A DNA stretch of 22,472 bases. Source: Nitrosopumilales archaeon (GTDB lineage: Archaea > Thermoproteota > Nitrososphaeria > Nitrososphaerales > Nitrosopumilaceae). The notes beneath the pieces were generated by a model. The model searched no databases. It saw only the letters and a program-made list of their open reading frames with translations, and was not told the origin of the DNA. Positions 7,657 to 15,690 of this stretch are shown one piece after another. Position numbers and translations under genes: made by a program. Where the stretch lies: contig JANXYF010000089.1 in the NCBI GenBank assembly GCA_025350175.1, positions 1 through 22,472 of the forward strand, given 5' to 3'. The first letter of the stretch is position 1, and every line of letters begins with the position of its first letter.

Positions 7657-8169
7657 ATGAATCTAAAAGATAAAATTGCTGAAATACCAAATTTTCCAAA
7701 AAAAGGAATTTTATTCAGAGATATTAGTCCTCTTCTAAGAGACCCTGCTGCTTTATCGCTGCTAGTAGAAGAATTTACAAAGATAATCCATCCAAACGAT
7801 GTTGACATTTTTGCAGGGATAGAGTCAAGAGGTTTTCCATTAGCTTGCGCATTAGCTCTCAAATACAATAAAGGCATGATTATGATTCGAAAACAAGGAA
7901 AACTACCAGGTGCCACTCACAAGGTATCATACAGTATAGAATATGGAACTGCTACGATGGAGATCCAAGTTGATGCAATAAAGAAAGGACAAAAAGTGTA
8001 CATTTGTGACGACTTGCTTGCAACTGGCGGAACTGCAAAAGCTGCAGCAAAGTTAGTTGAAAAGATAGGTGGAAAGGTATCAGGTTTTGCTTTCATCATA
8101 GAATTAACAGATTTGAAAGGATCCAAAGTTATCAAAGACTATAAACAAAATGCCTTGGTGAAATATTGA
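7657..8169 (+). CDS. apt: Adenine phosphoribosyltransferase
   Basis: Apt makes AMP from adenine and PRPP for purine salvage. The 170-residue length is usual. The N-terminal IAEIPNFPKKGILFRDISPLL stretch, the FAGIESRGFPLA segment and the PRPP-binding loop CDDLLATGGTAKAA (about 123-136) are all typical of the Apt family. It overlaps mtnP by 4 bases (TTGA), so the two form a translationally coupled pair. This makes metabolic sense: MtnP releases adenine from methylthioadenosine, and Apt recovers it. Confidence 0.95.
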   Translation: MNLKDKIAEIPNFPKKGILFRDISPLLRDPAALSLLVEEFTKIIHPNDVDIFAGIESRGFPLACALALKYNKGMIMIRKQGKLPGATHKVSYSIEYGTATMEIQVDAIKKGQKVYICDDLLATGGTAKAAAKLVEKIGGKVSGFAFIIELTDLKGSKVIKDYKQNALVKY

Positions 8170-8960
8170 TAGAACAGGCAGAGATAGGCATTTTTGGAGG
8201 AACTGGAATATATGATTCCGGGTTACTTGATGAAAGTAAAGAGATCACTGTAGAAACACCATTTGGTAAAACTTCAGATTCAATAACAGTTGGAATTTAC
8301 AAGGGAAGAAAAGTTGCATTCATGCCAAGACATGGAAAAAAGCATACAATCCTACCTCATCTGATTAACTTTAGAGCAAATATTTGGGCATTCAAAGAGA
8401 TGGGAATTAAAAGAATTATTGCACCATCTGCAGTTGGAAGTTTAAAAGAAGAATTAAAACCTGGAGATGTTGTACTTCCATCACAATTTATAGATTTTAC
8501 AAAATCAAGAAAATACACACTTTACGAAGATGATAAAGTAATTCACATATCAGTAGCAGATCCATTTTGTCCAGAGCTTCAAAATGTTGTTTTAGATGTT
8601 TCAAAAAAGATGAATCTTCACATCCATAAAGATGCAACATACATTTGCATCGAAGGACCTAGATTTTCAACAAGGGCAGAATCAAAATTTTACAAAGATG
8701 TCATAGGTGCAGACATCATAGGAATGACTCTGGTTCCAGAGTGTCAGCTTGCAAGAGAAGCTCAGATGTGCTATGTATCAATTTCAACAGTGACGGATTA
8801 TGATGTATGGGCTCAAAAACCCGTTACTGCAAAAGAGGTGTTAGAGACACTATCAAAGAATGTAGGCACTACAAAGAACATACTTTCGCTACTTTTGGAC
8901 TTGATACCACAACAACGTGGTTGTTCATGTGACAAGGCATTTGAAGAAGCACAATTCTAG
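8166..8960 (+). CDS. mtnP: S-methyl-5'-thioadenosine phosphorylase
   Basis: The enzyme splits methylthioadenosine, a by-product of polyamine synthesis, with phosphate to give adenine and methylthioribose-1-phosphate. Seen in the 264 residues are IGIFGGTGIYD near the start, the phosphate site MPRHGKKHT, CIEGPRFSTRAES, and IGMTLVPECQLAREA. A C-terminal C-S-C (C253/C255) matches the CXC disulfide motif known from thermophilic archaeal homologues, though the host here need not be thermophilic. The start is TTG at 8166, overlapping the apt stop; the conserved motif begins at residue 7, so a later start would cut it. Its stop shares the bases CTAG with the convergent gene at 8957. Confidence 0.95.
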   Translation: MIEQAEIGIFGGTGIYDSGLLDESKEITVETPFGKTSDSITVGIYKGRKVAFMPRHGKKHTILPHLINFRANIWAFKEMGIKRIIAPSAVGSLKEELKPGDVVLPSQFIDFTKSRKYTLYEDDKVIHISVADPFCPELQNVVLDVSKKMNLHIHKDATYICIEGPRFSTRAESKFYKDVIGADIIGMTLVPECQLAREAQMCYVSISTVTDYDVWAQKPVTAKEVLETLSKNVGTTKNILSLLLDLIPQQRGCSCDKAFEEAQF

Positions 8961-9241
8961 CCATCTGCAAAGGAATCTTTTGTCAAGCCTTCTGGAAGAG
9001 TAATATCTCCACGAACAAGTTTTTGTTGCAATTCATTTATCACTGCATCCACATCATAGCCAAGTTTTATCAGATCCTTCTCAACAGTCTTTGAAATCTT
9101 TGCCCCAATATTATGTCCACCAATTCTTCCAAAAGCTATTGCTTGAAACTTGAATGGTTTACCATCAATGTTAAAAGTACCAGTTATCTTGGCAGCTACT
9201 TGGCTTCCGCGAACATTATTAATATGAACTTGAATGTCCAT
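8957..9241 (-). CDS. Conserved-looking small protein of unknown function
   Basis: This 94-residue soluble protein has a beta-rich first half (IQVHINNVRGSQVAAKITG) ending in a glycine-rich GRIGGHNIGAK stretch. An alpha-helical second half contains KLGYDVDAVINELQQKL. There are no cysteines, signal peptide or membrane helix. The start is the ATG at 9241. It converges on mtnP, with both stops sharing CTAG, and lies 7 bases downstream of the Cys-rich gene that ends at 9249, so it may be the last gene of that reverse operon. I do not recognise the family. Confidence 0.7.
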   Translation of the reverse strand: MDIQVHINNVRGSQVAAKITGTFNIDGKPFKFQAIAFGRIGGHNIGAKISKTVEKDLIKLGYDVDAVINELQQKLVRGDITLPEGLTKDSFADG

Positions 9242-9248
9242 GTAAAAC

Positions 9249-9647
9249 TTAGATCTCTATTGCCTTGTTAATTGAATTTTCTATAAGAAAGTTCCAGTGT
9301 TTATCATCTTCAATCTTAAAGTCCTTTACCTTCAGTTGTATTATTTTTTCATCAACACATTCATGCTGAATTTCATCATTTTGTTTTATTTTTACTAATT
9401 TCCACTTATCCTTGTGTTTTTTAAGATTGCATAAAAGTACTGCCCATTTTTGATCTGGAGATATTTTTGGCATTCCCACATAATCTACTATACTTTCAAT
9501 ACCAAGTTGTTTTTCTTCACAGAAAATTTTCTTGCATTTTACACAACGCCATGTATCAACTGAGCCTATAGTTCTTTTTTCATAGTTAACATTGGTTACT
9601 CCAAAGTAAACTATTTCATGATTACATGATTCTGTATCTATAGACAT
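9249..9647 (-). CDS. Small Cys-rich (probable zinc-binding) protein, unknown function
   Basis: The 132-residue protein has C8-x-H10 and C35-x2-C38 with C43 close by, suggesting a zinc-ribbon-like fold in the first 50 residues. The rest is a mixed beta/alpha domain (KWKLVKIK, then KHWNFLIENSINKAIEI). I chose the ATG at 9647 because a strong GGAGG lies 7 bases upstream of it. The frame is open 15 codons further, but that would overlap the upstream TrmB-like gene and place the ribosome binding site inside the coding region. The gap to the TrmB-like gene is 13 bases, so both are probably in one transcript. The function is not known. Confidence 0.7.
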   Translation of the reverse strand: MSIDTESCNHEIVYFGVTNVNYEKRTIGSVDTWRCVKCKKIFCEEKQLGIESIVDYVGMPKISPDQKWAVLLCNLKKHKDKWKLVKIKQNDEIQHECVDEKIIQLKVKDFKIEDDKHWNFLIENSINKAIEI

Positions 9648-9650
9648 GTT

Positions 9651-9659
9651 TCCTCCTCC
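9651..9659 (-). promoter_or_regulatory. Strong Shine-Dalgarno sequence fixing the start at 9647
   Basis: On the reverse strand GGAGGAGGA precedes the ATG by a few bases, with core GGAGG 7 bases away. It sits immediately after the stop of the upstream gene (9661-9663). Such a clear site fits an internal operon gene, in contrast to the leaderless-looking first genes elsewhere in the window. Confidence 0.75.
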
Positions 9660-9660
9660 A

Positions 9661-10053
9661 TTATCGGGTATATTTAGTTCTTGCATCGTCATATGGTTTT
9701 TCTAAAATAATTGAAATATTATCTACCAAAAGATTCTTCTTAAATGGAATATTTTCTCGTTCACACATTCTTCTATACATGTTAACAACTGCAAATCTTG
9801 GATGCATTGATTCAAACTCTGTCTTTGTAATATCAATAAATCCTCCATTTTGAATAAGACTTGTTGCAGTTTGGTGTGCCTCATCTTCTGATATATTCAG
9901 ATTCTGTGCTATGTCTTGAGCAGACATTTTACCTTTTTTTACTACTAATACATAGACTTTAGATTGAATGGGAGACAGTTTAAGTTCAGAAACAATATTT
10001 TCTTCAACTGTATCCATATTAACACTCATAGATATCGAGACTTGTAACGCCAT
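9661..10053 (-). CDS. TrmB-like winged-helix transcriptional regulator
   Basis: This 130-residue protein has a winged helix-turn-helix core of the TrmB type. The segment LSPIQSKVYVLVVKKGKMSAQDIAQNLNI contains the typical L-s-x-x-x-x-x-vy-l-l pattern and recognition helices at about residues 26-75, followed by a short helical tail. TrmB proteins in archaea usually regulate metabolic genes, often binding sugars. Here the C-terminal effector domain is missing or very short, so only DNA binding can be predicted. The start is ATG at 10053; M9 or M13 are possible alternatives. It is divergent from ubiX with 56 bases between, and an AACATGTT palindrome lies just upstream of its start. Confidence 0.72.
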   Translation of the reverse strand: MALQVSISMSVNMDTVEENIVSELKLSPIQSKVYVLVVKKGKMSAQDIAQNLNISEDEAHQTATSLIQNGGFIDITKTEFESMHPRFAVVNMYRRMCERENIPFKKNLLVDNISIILEKPYDDARTKYTR

Positions 10054-10058
10054 AAATA

Positions 10059-10066
10059 AACATGTT
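10059..10066. promoter_or_regulatory. AACATGTT palindrome in the TrmB-like/ubiX divergent promoter
   Basis: An 8-bp perfect palindrome lies 6 bases upstream of the regulator's start codon, in the 56-base gap between divergent genes. Its position suits an autoregulatory operator, but the site is short and could occur by chance. Confidence 0.22.
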
Positions 10067-10109
10067 AAATCATAGCTGAAATTAAATATGGAATAAAGAT
10101 AATCCTTTC

Positions 10110-10667
10110 ATGAGATTAATCATAGGATTAACTGGTAGTTCTGGAATTTTATATGGTGTAAGAATGCTAGAGGTTCTCAAGCAATGCAAAGTTGATGTCC
10201 ATTTAATCATGACAGAATGGGCAAAAAAGTGTCTGGCAATAGAAACTGATTATGATTTGAAATACGTAAGGTCATTAGCAGAACATTATTCTGATGATGC
10301 AAATATGGCTGCAAGTGTTTCAAGTGGAACTCACAAGACAGATGGAATGATAATAATTCCTTGTACAATGAAAACACTTTCTAGTATTGCTAATGGTTAT
10401 GAAGAAACTCTAGTAGCAAGAGCTGCAGGAGTTACAATGAAAGAATCACGTAAACTAGTTCTAGTCCCAAGAGAGACTCCACTTACTAGCATACATCTTG
10501 AAAATATGCTCAAACTTTCTCGAATCGGGGTAGTAGTATTACCTGCCATGCCGGGCTTTTACAATAGGCCAAAGAACATCGATGATATTTTGAATCATAT
10601 TGTAGGAAAATGCCTTGATCAATTTGGAATTGAACACAATCTATTCAAAAGATGGGAAACCACCTAA
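10110..10667 (+). CDS. ubiX: Flavin prenyltransferase UbiX
   Basis: UbiX joins a dimethylallyl group to FMN, making prenyl-FMN for UbiD-type decarboxylases. The 185-residue length is typical. The flavin site GLTGSSGILYGVR (6-18), the SGTHKTDGMIIIPCTMKTLSSIANG segment, and the RETPLTSIHLENMLKL and PAMPGFYNRP motifs are all present. No ubiD lies in this window, so the partner must be elsewhere in the genome. It is divergent from the TrmB-like regulator, which may control it. Confidence 0.95.
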   Translation: MRLIIGLTGSSGILYGVRMLEVLKQCKVDVHLIMTEWAKKCLAIETDYDLKYVRSLAEHYSDDANMAASVSSGTHKTDGMIIIPCTMKTLSSIANGYEETLVARAAGVTMKESRKLVLVPRETPLTSIHLENMLKLSRIGVVVLPAMPGFYNRPKNIDDILNHIVGKCLDQFGIEHNLFKRWETT

Positions 10668-10743
10668 TTCCAAGTTATAGAGTTCTTTCAGAGTCCAAAT
10701 CATGAAACGATCTCATACAATTTAAGTCAAAATTCTACGAGTG

Positions 10744-10751
10744 TTTATATT
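10744..10751 (+). promoter_or_regulatory. TATA-like box upstream of the Hsp20-like membrane gene
   Basis: TTTATATT is centred about 34 bases before the TTG at 10782. It is a good archaeal TATA match and would give a short leader of several bases. Confidence 0.4.
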
Positions 10752-10781
10752 TGGATTATGGATGAATGAAATAGAATATCT

Positions 10782-11252
10782 TTGGCAAGCTACAAAAGCA
10801 GATACTCTAATGACAAGTCATTTGATTTTATAATTCCCCTAATGGTCTTACTGTTCTTGGGTGTTGTATACATGCTCTCACTAAGATCTCAAGAAGGGTA
10901 TGTCAGTTTCATATTAATTGGAATAGCAGGTGCAATTATGATTTATTGGGTTAGAGTACTAAAGAAGATGACATCTGAGAACGTTCCACAATATACACCA
11001 AAAGAAGTAGATACAAAGAATTGGGTATATGATCTCATAAAGGGAGAAAAGGAAATAATATTTGTAGCAGAGGTACCAGGTCCAGAGGATCAGGTAACGG
11101 TTAGATTAATTGATGGAATTTTATATGTACGTGGATCTGGACACTTTTCAAAAGAAGTTCCAATTGAAACAACACCAGACATGGGAATTCATGATTTCAA
11201 ATACAGAAACGGTGTTCTTACTTTAAAAATTAGAAAATTAGAAACTCTTTGA
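10782..11252 (+). CDS. Two-helix membrane protein with C-terminal Hsp20/alpha-crystallin-like domain
   Basis: The 156-residue protein has two membrane helices at about 13-33 and 41-59, then a soluble beta domain at about 80-152. That domain ends in NGVLTLKI, the closing motif of small heat-shock (Hsp20/CS) domains, and contains IIFVAEVPGPEDQVTVRLIDGILYVRG, which also fits. Canonical Hsp20 proteins are soluble, so a membrane-tethered form is unusual. The start is TTG: an in-frame stop lies five codons upstream, and the next ATG (M21) would cut into the first helix. Its 3' end overlaps convergent top6A by 15 bases. Confidence 0.72.
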   Translation: MASYKSRYSNDKSFDFIIPLMVLLFLGVVYMLSLRSQEGYVSFILIGIAGAIMIYWVRVLKKMTSENVPQYTPKEVDTKNWVYDLIKGEKEIIFVAEVPGPEDQVTVRLIDGILYVRGSGHFSKEVPIETTPDMGIHDFKYRNGVLTLKIRKLETL

Positions 11253-12341
11253 TTCTTCTAGTTTTGCTGGAAGATACTTGTCTGTAATATTAGTAAGACC
11301 ATACTTTGAGAATGCTTCAAGTTCTGCCTTTCTTTTTATCTTGAGAAATACCTCTAGTTGTTTTTTCCAATTTCCTTCTTGATATCTAGGATCTTTTTGA
11401 AGATCATAAATTCTCTTTATGTCGGATTCTGTCATTGGGATTGTTGGTAGCTTGTATTTTTCAATATCAGTTGCCCAAACACCTAACCATTTTGCATCTG
11501 GTACTGTCAATTCTCTCAAATGAGCTGCATTTGCAGAACCAGATTTTATCACCATTGCAATGTGTTCGCCATACACATCACCGTCTGCTAGAATAACTAC
11601 AGGTAATCCCATTTCTGTGTTTAATCGTCTCAAGAGATTTCTTGTTGACCTAGGAGCTTGGCCTGCCGTATCAACAATTATAGCTTTAAATTTTTTATGA
11701 ACTTTTTCTTCAACGAATCTTGTAAAAAGACCACCCTTCTCTATGGCAATAACAAGTTCTGCACTAGTATCAACAAGTTCTGCACTGCTCAAACTTGGAC
11801 CTATCAAATATCCATCAGGATGATCCGAGAGATTCATTCTTTTCCCCTCATATCCTGGAACAGTATATTCAATTGTCAAGTCTCCAAAGACACTACTTCT
11901 TTCCTCAGGAAATATGTGAAATTCTTCACGAGGGCTTGTGAGAACTGCTTCCAAGTCTACTATAATATTATCAGATTCTGGCTGATCCTCAAAATCAATA
12001 CTAAACGCCTGTGAAGAATAATAAATGTCTCTCAATGTGGATGATTTTCCTTCTCTAACTAATCTATTGACAAAGAAAGCAAGCCAAGCAAGCTGTGTAT
12101 AAGAGCGTAACTGTGACATGTTTCTAGAACTACGGACAGCACTTGCACTACCCAAAATGTATTGTCTTATTTTTTTATCATAGACAATATTACTTACTGA
12201 TCTACTAGGTATTACAAATTGTGGAAATTTTCCTTTGTCAAGATTATCATATATGCTAATACCTTGTTGTTCCAATAAAGACAATAATCTTTTCTTTCTT
12301 TCTTCAGCTGTCTTGGCACTAGACTTGTTCTTCAATCTCAC
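11238..12341 (-). CDS. top6A: DNA topoisomerase VI subunit A (Spo11-like)
   Basis: Subunit A cuts both DNA strands in the A2B2 topoisomerase VI, which relaxes and decatenates DNA using ATP. In the 367 residues the winged-helix CAP domain carries the catalytic tyrosine, probably Y108 in LRDIYYSSQ. The TOPRIM domain has E201 (IEKGGLF) and the metal-binding D253/D255 (ADGDVYG). The start is GTG at 12341, overlapping the end of top6B by 23 bases, so translation is probably coupled and subunits are made in equal amounts. It is the last gene of the aIF1A-rio1-KH-top6B-top6A operon. Confidence 0.96.
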   Translation of the reverse strand: MRLKNKSSAKTAEERKKRLLSLLEQQGISIYDNLDKGKFPQFVIPSRSVSNIVYDKKIRQYILGSASAVRSSRNMSQLRSYTQLAWLAFFVNRLVREGKSSTLRDIYYSSQAFSIDFEDQPESDNIIVDLEAVLTSPREEFHIFPEERSSVFGDLTIEYTVPGYEGKRMNLSDHPDGYLIGPSLSSAELVDTSAELVIAIEKGGLFTRFVEEKVHKKFKAIIVDTAGQAPRSTRNLLRRLNTEMGLPVVILADGDVYGEHIAMVIKSGSANAAHLRELTVPDAKWLGVWATDIEKYKLPTIPMTESDIKRIYDLQKDPRYQEGNWKKQLEVFLKIKRKAELEAFSKYGLTNITDKYLPAKLEESKSF

Positions 12342-14151
12342 TTCCCATCCTTATCAGTTGGTTATAATTTGGCTCTTTTTTCTTGCCAGCAAGTTCAGTT
12401 GCAAATTGTGCAATTAGTGGTACATATTTTGAGTAAAGATTTGCCCTCTTTTTTGCCATATCATCTGCTCCTTTTCTAGACATATGAACTGCCAATTTTC
12501 TTGCCAGATATTGTAATGCGTTTTTTAATTCCCTTTCTAGCTCAGGTCTGTCTGCTACATTTTCTTTTCCTACTGTTTTATACGGAATTCTTGTGGAGCA
12601 AATATGAGATACTATCACAAGAGGAGGATCACCTTTTATTTTATATCTACTCCACTCAGTCTCATTTACTATTTTGAGTACTACATCACTTCCTTCATCA
12701 TATAGAAGCGGGATACGATTAGCAAAACGATAAACTTTGAGACCAGATGGTGGAATATCACCTCCATAGGCAATACCCATTTCTACAACAAACGGAAATC
12801 CAGAATATGCTGATGCATTACGTTGCCAGACAGCTGCAAACTCGGGATTGAAAAACTTCATTATTCCTTTAGAAAGAGGTGCTTCTCCTAAAGGTGCCAA
12901 GCAACTGGGATCTGGTGCAAGGAATTCTTCAAATTTTTGGAGTGCGTCAGCTAGTTTTACTAGTTCCTCGTTTGTCATACTACCTATTCTTTTATCCGGC
13001 TTGAATTTGGCAAACTCACAGAATTTTACTGCCGTAGTAGGTCCAACCCTTTGGAATCGCTTAGTCAAAAAGGTGAGGAGTGTATCACCCTGAATGGTAC
13101 TTGCAAGTTGCTTGTAATATGGACTCTCTGGGTCTAATTCTACTGCATGTGATTGAGACTCTCCAAAGTCCCAATATGTAATAGTCTTATTGGCAATATC
13201 AATATCATCGATTCTGATTTTTTTCAATCCTTCAAAATCAATATTTAGAAAAGACATCACAGAAATTACGGTTCTCACAGGTTTTGAGATATCAGACCAA
13301 CGCTTTTGTGCTTTTTCTAAAATTTCTTTGTGGGAGAGACTTTTCTTTAGACCTAATTCTTTTTTGACTTTATCAATCATCTTGTTGTCAATGGTTGGAA
13401 TCTGGTAATGTGTATCTGTGATCATTCTTCTAATAGTCTCAACATCAATACCATGAGGATGAGGTTTGATGACTGTCGGTGGACTAGGCATATCTTTTAC
13501 AATTCTTGGATAATGGAATTTTTCACCACTTGGATCTTCAAATGTTATTGATGCATATGGTGTAATCAGTGAAGTCTGATATACATAATCGCGGACTTTT
13601 AATCCTGCTTTGGAATAATCTCCTTCAAGAACAATACTTACTGAAAGACCTGTCTTTGATCCTTCTTTTGTTGTATGTTTTAGAATAACAGGTTTATTTT
13701 TTTGAATGTCAAGTAACATTACAAACTCATCAAGTGTTTTACCATCTGAACAACTCTTCACAGTAACTGGTTTGTTTGTAGTAATCTGACCATAGAGAAT
13801 AGCCATTGTAGCACCAAGACCAAACATACCTCTAGCTTGCTTGAGACCAAATTTAGAACCATAAAGAACTGTACCAAAAGCAAGTGGGATGTGTTCAGGT
13901 TCAATCCCAGGGCCGTTGTCTTTCACAGTTAAGATGTAATGTTTTGGATCTGGTTTTTCTGCATCTACTGCTTTTATGGAAAGATGAATGTCTGGGAGGA
14001 TCTTCTTTTGATCACATGCATCAAGTGCATTTTCTACAAATTCTCTAACAGATGTGTAAAGTGATCTAGTTGGATTACTAAATCCTGCAAGATCTCTATT
14101 TCTATAAAAGAATTCACTGGGAGATATCTGGCTGAAGACTTCTTTACTCAA
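12319..14151 (-). CDS. top6B: DNA topoisomerase VI subunit B (GHKL ATPase)
   Basis: Subunit B binds ATP and clamps DNA for the cut made by subunit A. The GHKL ATPase motifs are clear: ENALDACD (40-47), DNGPGI, and the ATP lid GMFGLGATMAI. After these come the helix-two-turn-helix region, transducer domain and a C-terminal extension; 610 residues is within the upper range for archaea. The start is TTG at 14151: a strong GGAGG lies about 9 bases upstream and no ATG suits the conserved N-terminus. It overlaps the KH gene upstream by 8 bases and top6A downstream by 23. Confidence 0.96.
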   Translation of the reverse strand: MSKEVFSQISPSEFFYRNRDLAGFSNPTRSLYTSVREFVENALDACDQKKILPDIHLSIKAVDAEKPDPKHYILTVKDNGPGIEPEHIPLAFGTVLYGSKFGLKQARGMFGLGATMAILYGQITTNKPVTVKSCSDGKTLDEFVMLLDIQKNKPVILKHTTKEGSKTGLSVSIVLEGDYSKAGLKVRDYVYQTSLITPYASITFEDPSGEKFHYPRIVKDMPSPPTVIKPHPHGIDVETIRRMITDTHYQIPTIDNKMIDKVKKELGLKKSLSHKEILEKAQKRWSDISKPVRTVISVMSFLNIDFEGLKKIRIDDIDIANKTITYWDFGESQSHAVELDPESPYYKQLASTIQGDTLLTFLTKRFQRVGPTTAVKFCEFAKFKPDKRIGSMTNEELVKLADALQKFEEFLAPDPSCLAPLGEAPLSKGIMKFFNPEFAAVWQRNASAYSGFPFVVEMGIAYGGDIPPSGLKVYRFANRIPLLYDEGSDVVLKIVNETEWSRYKIKGDPPLVIVSHICSTRIPYKTVGKENVADRPELERELKNALQYLARKLAVHMSRKGADDMAKKRANLYSKYVPLIAQFATELAGKKKEPNYNQLIRMGSEIEEQV

Positions 14152-14716
14152 GGATATTTCCTCCCTCCCAAAGTTGAAGTCTCTCTAGTTTTTGTCTTCT
14201 CCTTGATTCTTGAAGATCGTTGTAAACTTTACCATGAGTACTCCCACTGGAAATAGATGTTATTGCATTAACAGCAGATTTTAGTTGAGTTCCATCACCA
14301 ATCAAGGCAACGGTTCTACCATAAACAGATACTTTGGCACCACTTAGGTCCTCTATATTTTTTCTAACACGACCACTTTCTCCTATTATTCGACTCTTTA
14401 TCCTCTCAATTTGAGCAGGAGACTTTCCAGCAAATTGACGTAAATCAATAATATGTAATGAAGTCTCTTCTTGAACAAGACGTAGTGCATTCTCTGCAGA
14501 AAAGCCACGACCTATAGCCATTACAATTTCTTCGGCCTTAAACGGCATTATATTTTCAACGTCCCCCACTCCCCTTATGATTGTCTCTCCTGTTTGACCA
14601 TCGACTGATAATGAAACAGAACAAATTTTTTCTATCTTGGCTTTTATCTTTCCTGCTTTACCAATCAATACTCCAACGCGATCAACTGGGATTAGTATAA
14701 TTTTCTCAAAGATCAT
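14144..14716 (-). CDS. KH-domain RNA-binding protein, archaeal Dim2/Pno1 homologue
   Basis: The 190-residue protein has two KH domains. The first has the GKAGK loop in VGVLIGKAGKIKAKIE (about 14-29); the second has GESGR in RIIGESGRVRKNIE. The order and the link to rio1 match archaeal Dim2/Pno1, which binds the 3' end of 16S rRNA during small-subunit maturation. It starts at ATG 14716, overlapping the rio1 stop by 4 bases (ATGA). Its C-terminus also encodes the ribosome binding site for top6B (GGAGGGAGG region, codons for EGGN). The pairing with Rio1 suggests a shared ribosome-assembly role. Confidence 0.9.
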   Translation of the reverse strand: MIFEKIILIPVDRVGVLIGKAGKIKAKIEKICSVSLSVDGQTGETIIRGVGDVENIMPFKAEEIVMAIGRGFSAENALRLVQEETSLHIIDLRQFAGKSPAQIERIKSRIIGESGRVRKNIEDLSGAKVSVYGRTVALIGDGTQLKSAVNAITSISSGSTHGKVYNDLQESRRRQKLERLQLWEGGNILE

Positions 14717-15630
14717 TTTGTAACCCTCTTAAACACATCAATTGGATTGTCCACCGTTAGTCCCCTCTTAACAAAGAATTTAGTAATATTACTAATATCT
14801 CTTTCAAGAAATTCTTTGGTTTTAGGATGTCTTATATCTACCGCAGAGCCAAAATCAAAAACTACTGGTCCCTCCTTTGTTTTGAAAAGATTATACTCTG
14901 AAAGATCCGCATGAACAAGTTCAGCTTTTTGATATAGATCAGAAATAATTGTTATTGCTTTTTCGTAATCAGAATAATCTACTTCTGATTCAACCAATGT
15001 CGGAGATGGAACGCCGCCAGTTCCTACAAATTTCATTATCAGAATATTTTTTACCACAGTTATTGGTTCCGGACATGGAATTTCACAATTAAAGGCCTTG
15101 CTCAAATTACGAAATTCCTTTCTAGCCCATAATTCCACAAGAGATCTAGTACCACTTTTTATTCTAGTAAACCTCGGATCTCCAATAAGGTAAGGATATC
15201 GCTTTTTAAAGTTCGATGTTGTGACGAGATAAATTTTTACAGCAAGATCATTGTCAAATGGGTCAACTCCCCAGTACAGCTGAGACTCTTTTCCCGCACC
15301 TACGGCACCATTGACATAAGAAATAATTCCATTATTTATCAGCCGTGAGAGGGTCATCACAGTAGACTTGTCAAAGACAGCCTCGAGCACTTTGTCTTTG
15401 TCAAATATGTCCTTCTCAGATTTTCTCCCTCTTGCAATACCAGTAAGTTTGAGGTTCATCTTTCTTGCCAATTTTTCGTGTAGCCCCAAATCAGAATCTT
15501 CAGTGGTCGAATCTTCCTCGACTTCATTTGTTGTTTCTAATGAGTCTAGATCACTTTCTTCTGCAATCTCCAGTTTATTGTCTTCTTCAATTGCCTCATC
15601 ATCAAATTCATCTATAGATTCTTTATTCAT
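14713..15630 (-). CDS. rio1: Rio1-type atypical serine/threonine protein kinase
   Basis: Rio1 acts as a kinase/ATPase in late maturation of the small ribosomal subunit. The 305-residue protein has an acidic, disordered-looking N-terminus (about 1-50, rich in Asp/Glu/Ser). The kinase core follows: nucleotide loop GAGKESQLYWG (111-121), ATP lysine K132, catalytic HADLSEYN (D242, N247) and metal-binding D259 in FDFGSA. The RIO1 group is favoured over RIO2 because no winged-helix domain precedes the kinase and because of its wording near the P-loop. It starts at ATG 15630, 60 bases after aIF1A, in the same operon. Confidence 0.94.
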   Translation of the reverse strand: MNKESIDEFDDEAIEEDNKLEIAEESDLDSLETTNEVEEDSTTEDSDLGLHEKLARKMNLKLTGIARGRKSEKDIFDKDKVLEAVFDKSTVMTLSRLINNGIISYVNGAVGAGKESQLYWGVDPFDNDLAVKIYLVTTSNFKKRYPYLIGDPRFTRIKSGTRSLVELWARKEFRNLSKAFNCEIPCPEPITVVKNILIMKFVGTGGVPSPTLVESEVDYSDYEKAITIISDLYQKAELVHADLSEYNLFKTKEGPVVFDFGSAVDIRHPKTKEFLERDISNITKFFVKRGLTVDNPIDVFKRVTK

Positions 15631-15690
15631 TTTATTTTGCTCCCATAGACAACATTAATTGTAAAACAAACTTTGTAAAATCTATTACTA

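Noticed and set aside
9648..9692. Longer start for the Cys-rich gene (147 residues, ATG at 9692)
   Set aside because: It would overlap the TrmB-like gene by 32 bases and bury a strong Shine-Dalgarno site inside the coding sequence.
15368..15658. Forward Ser-rich open frame of about 96 codons
   Set aside because: Shadow of the acidic N-terminus of rio1 on the opposite strand.
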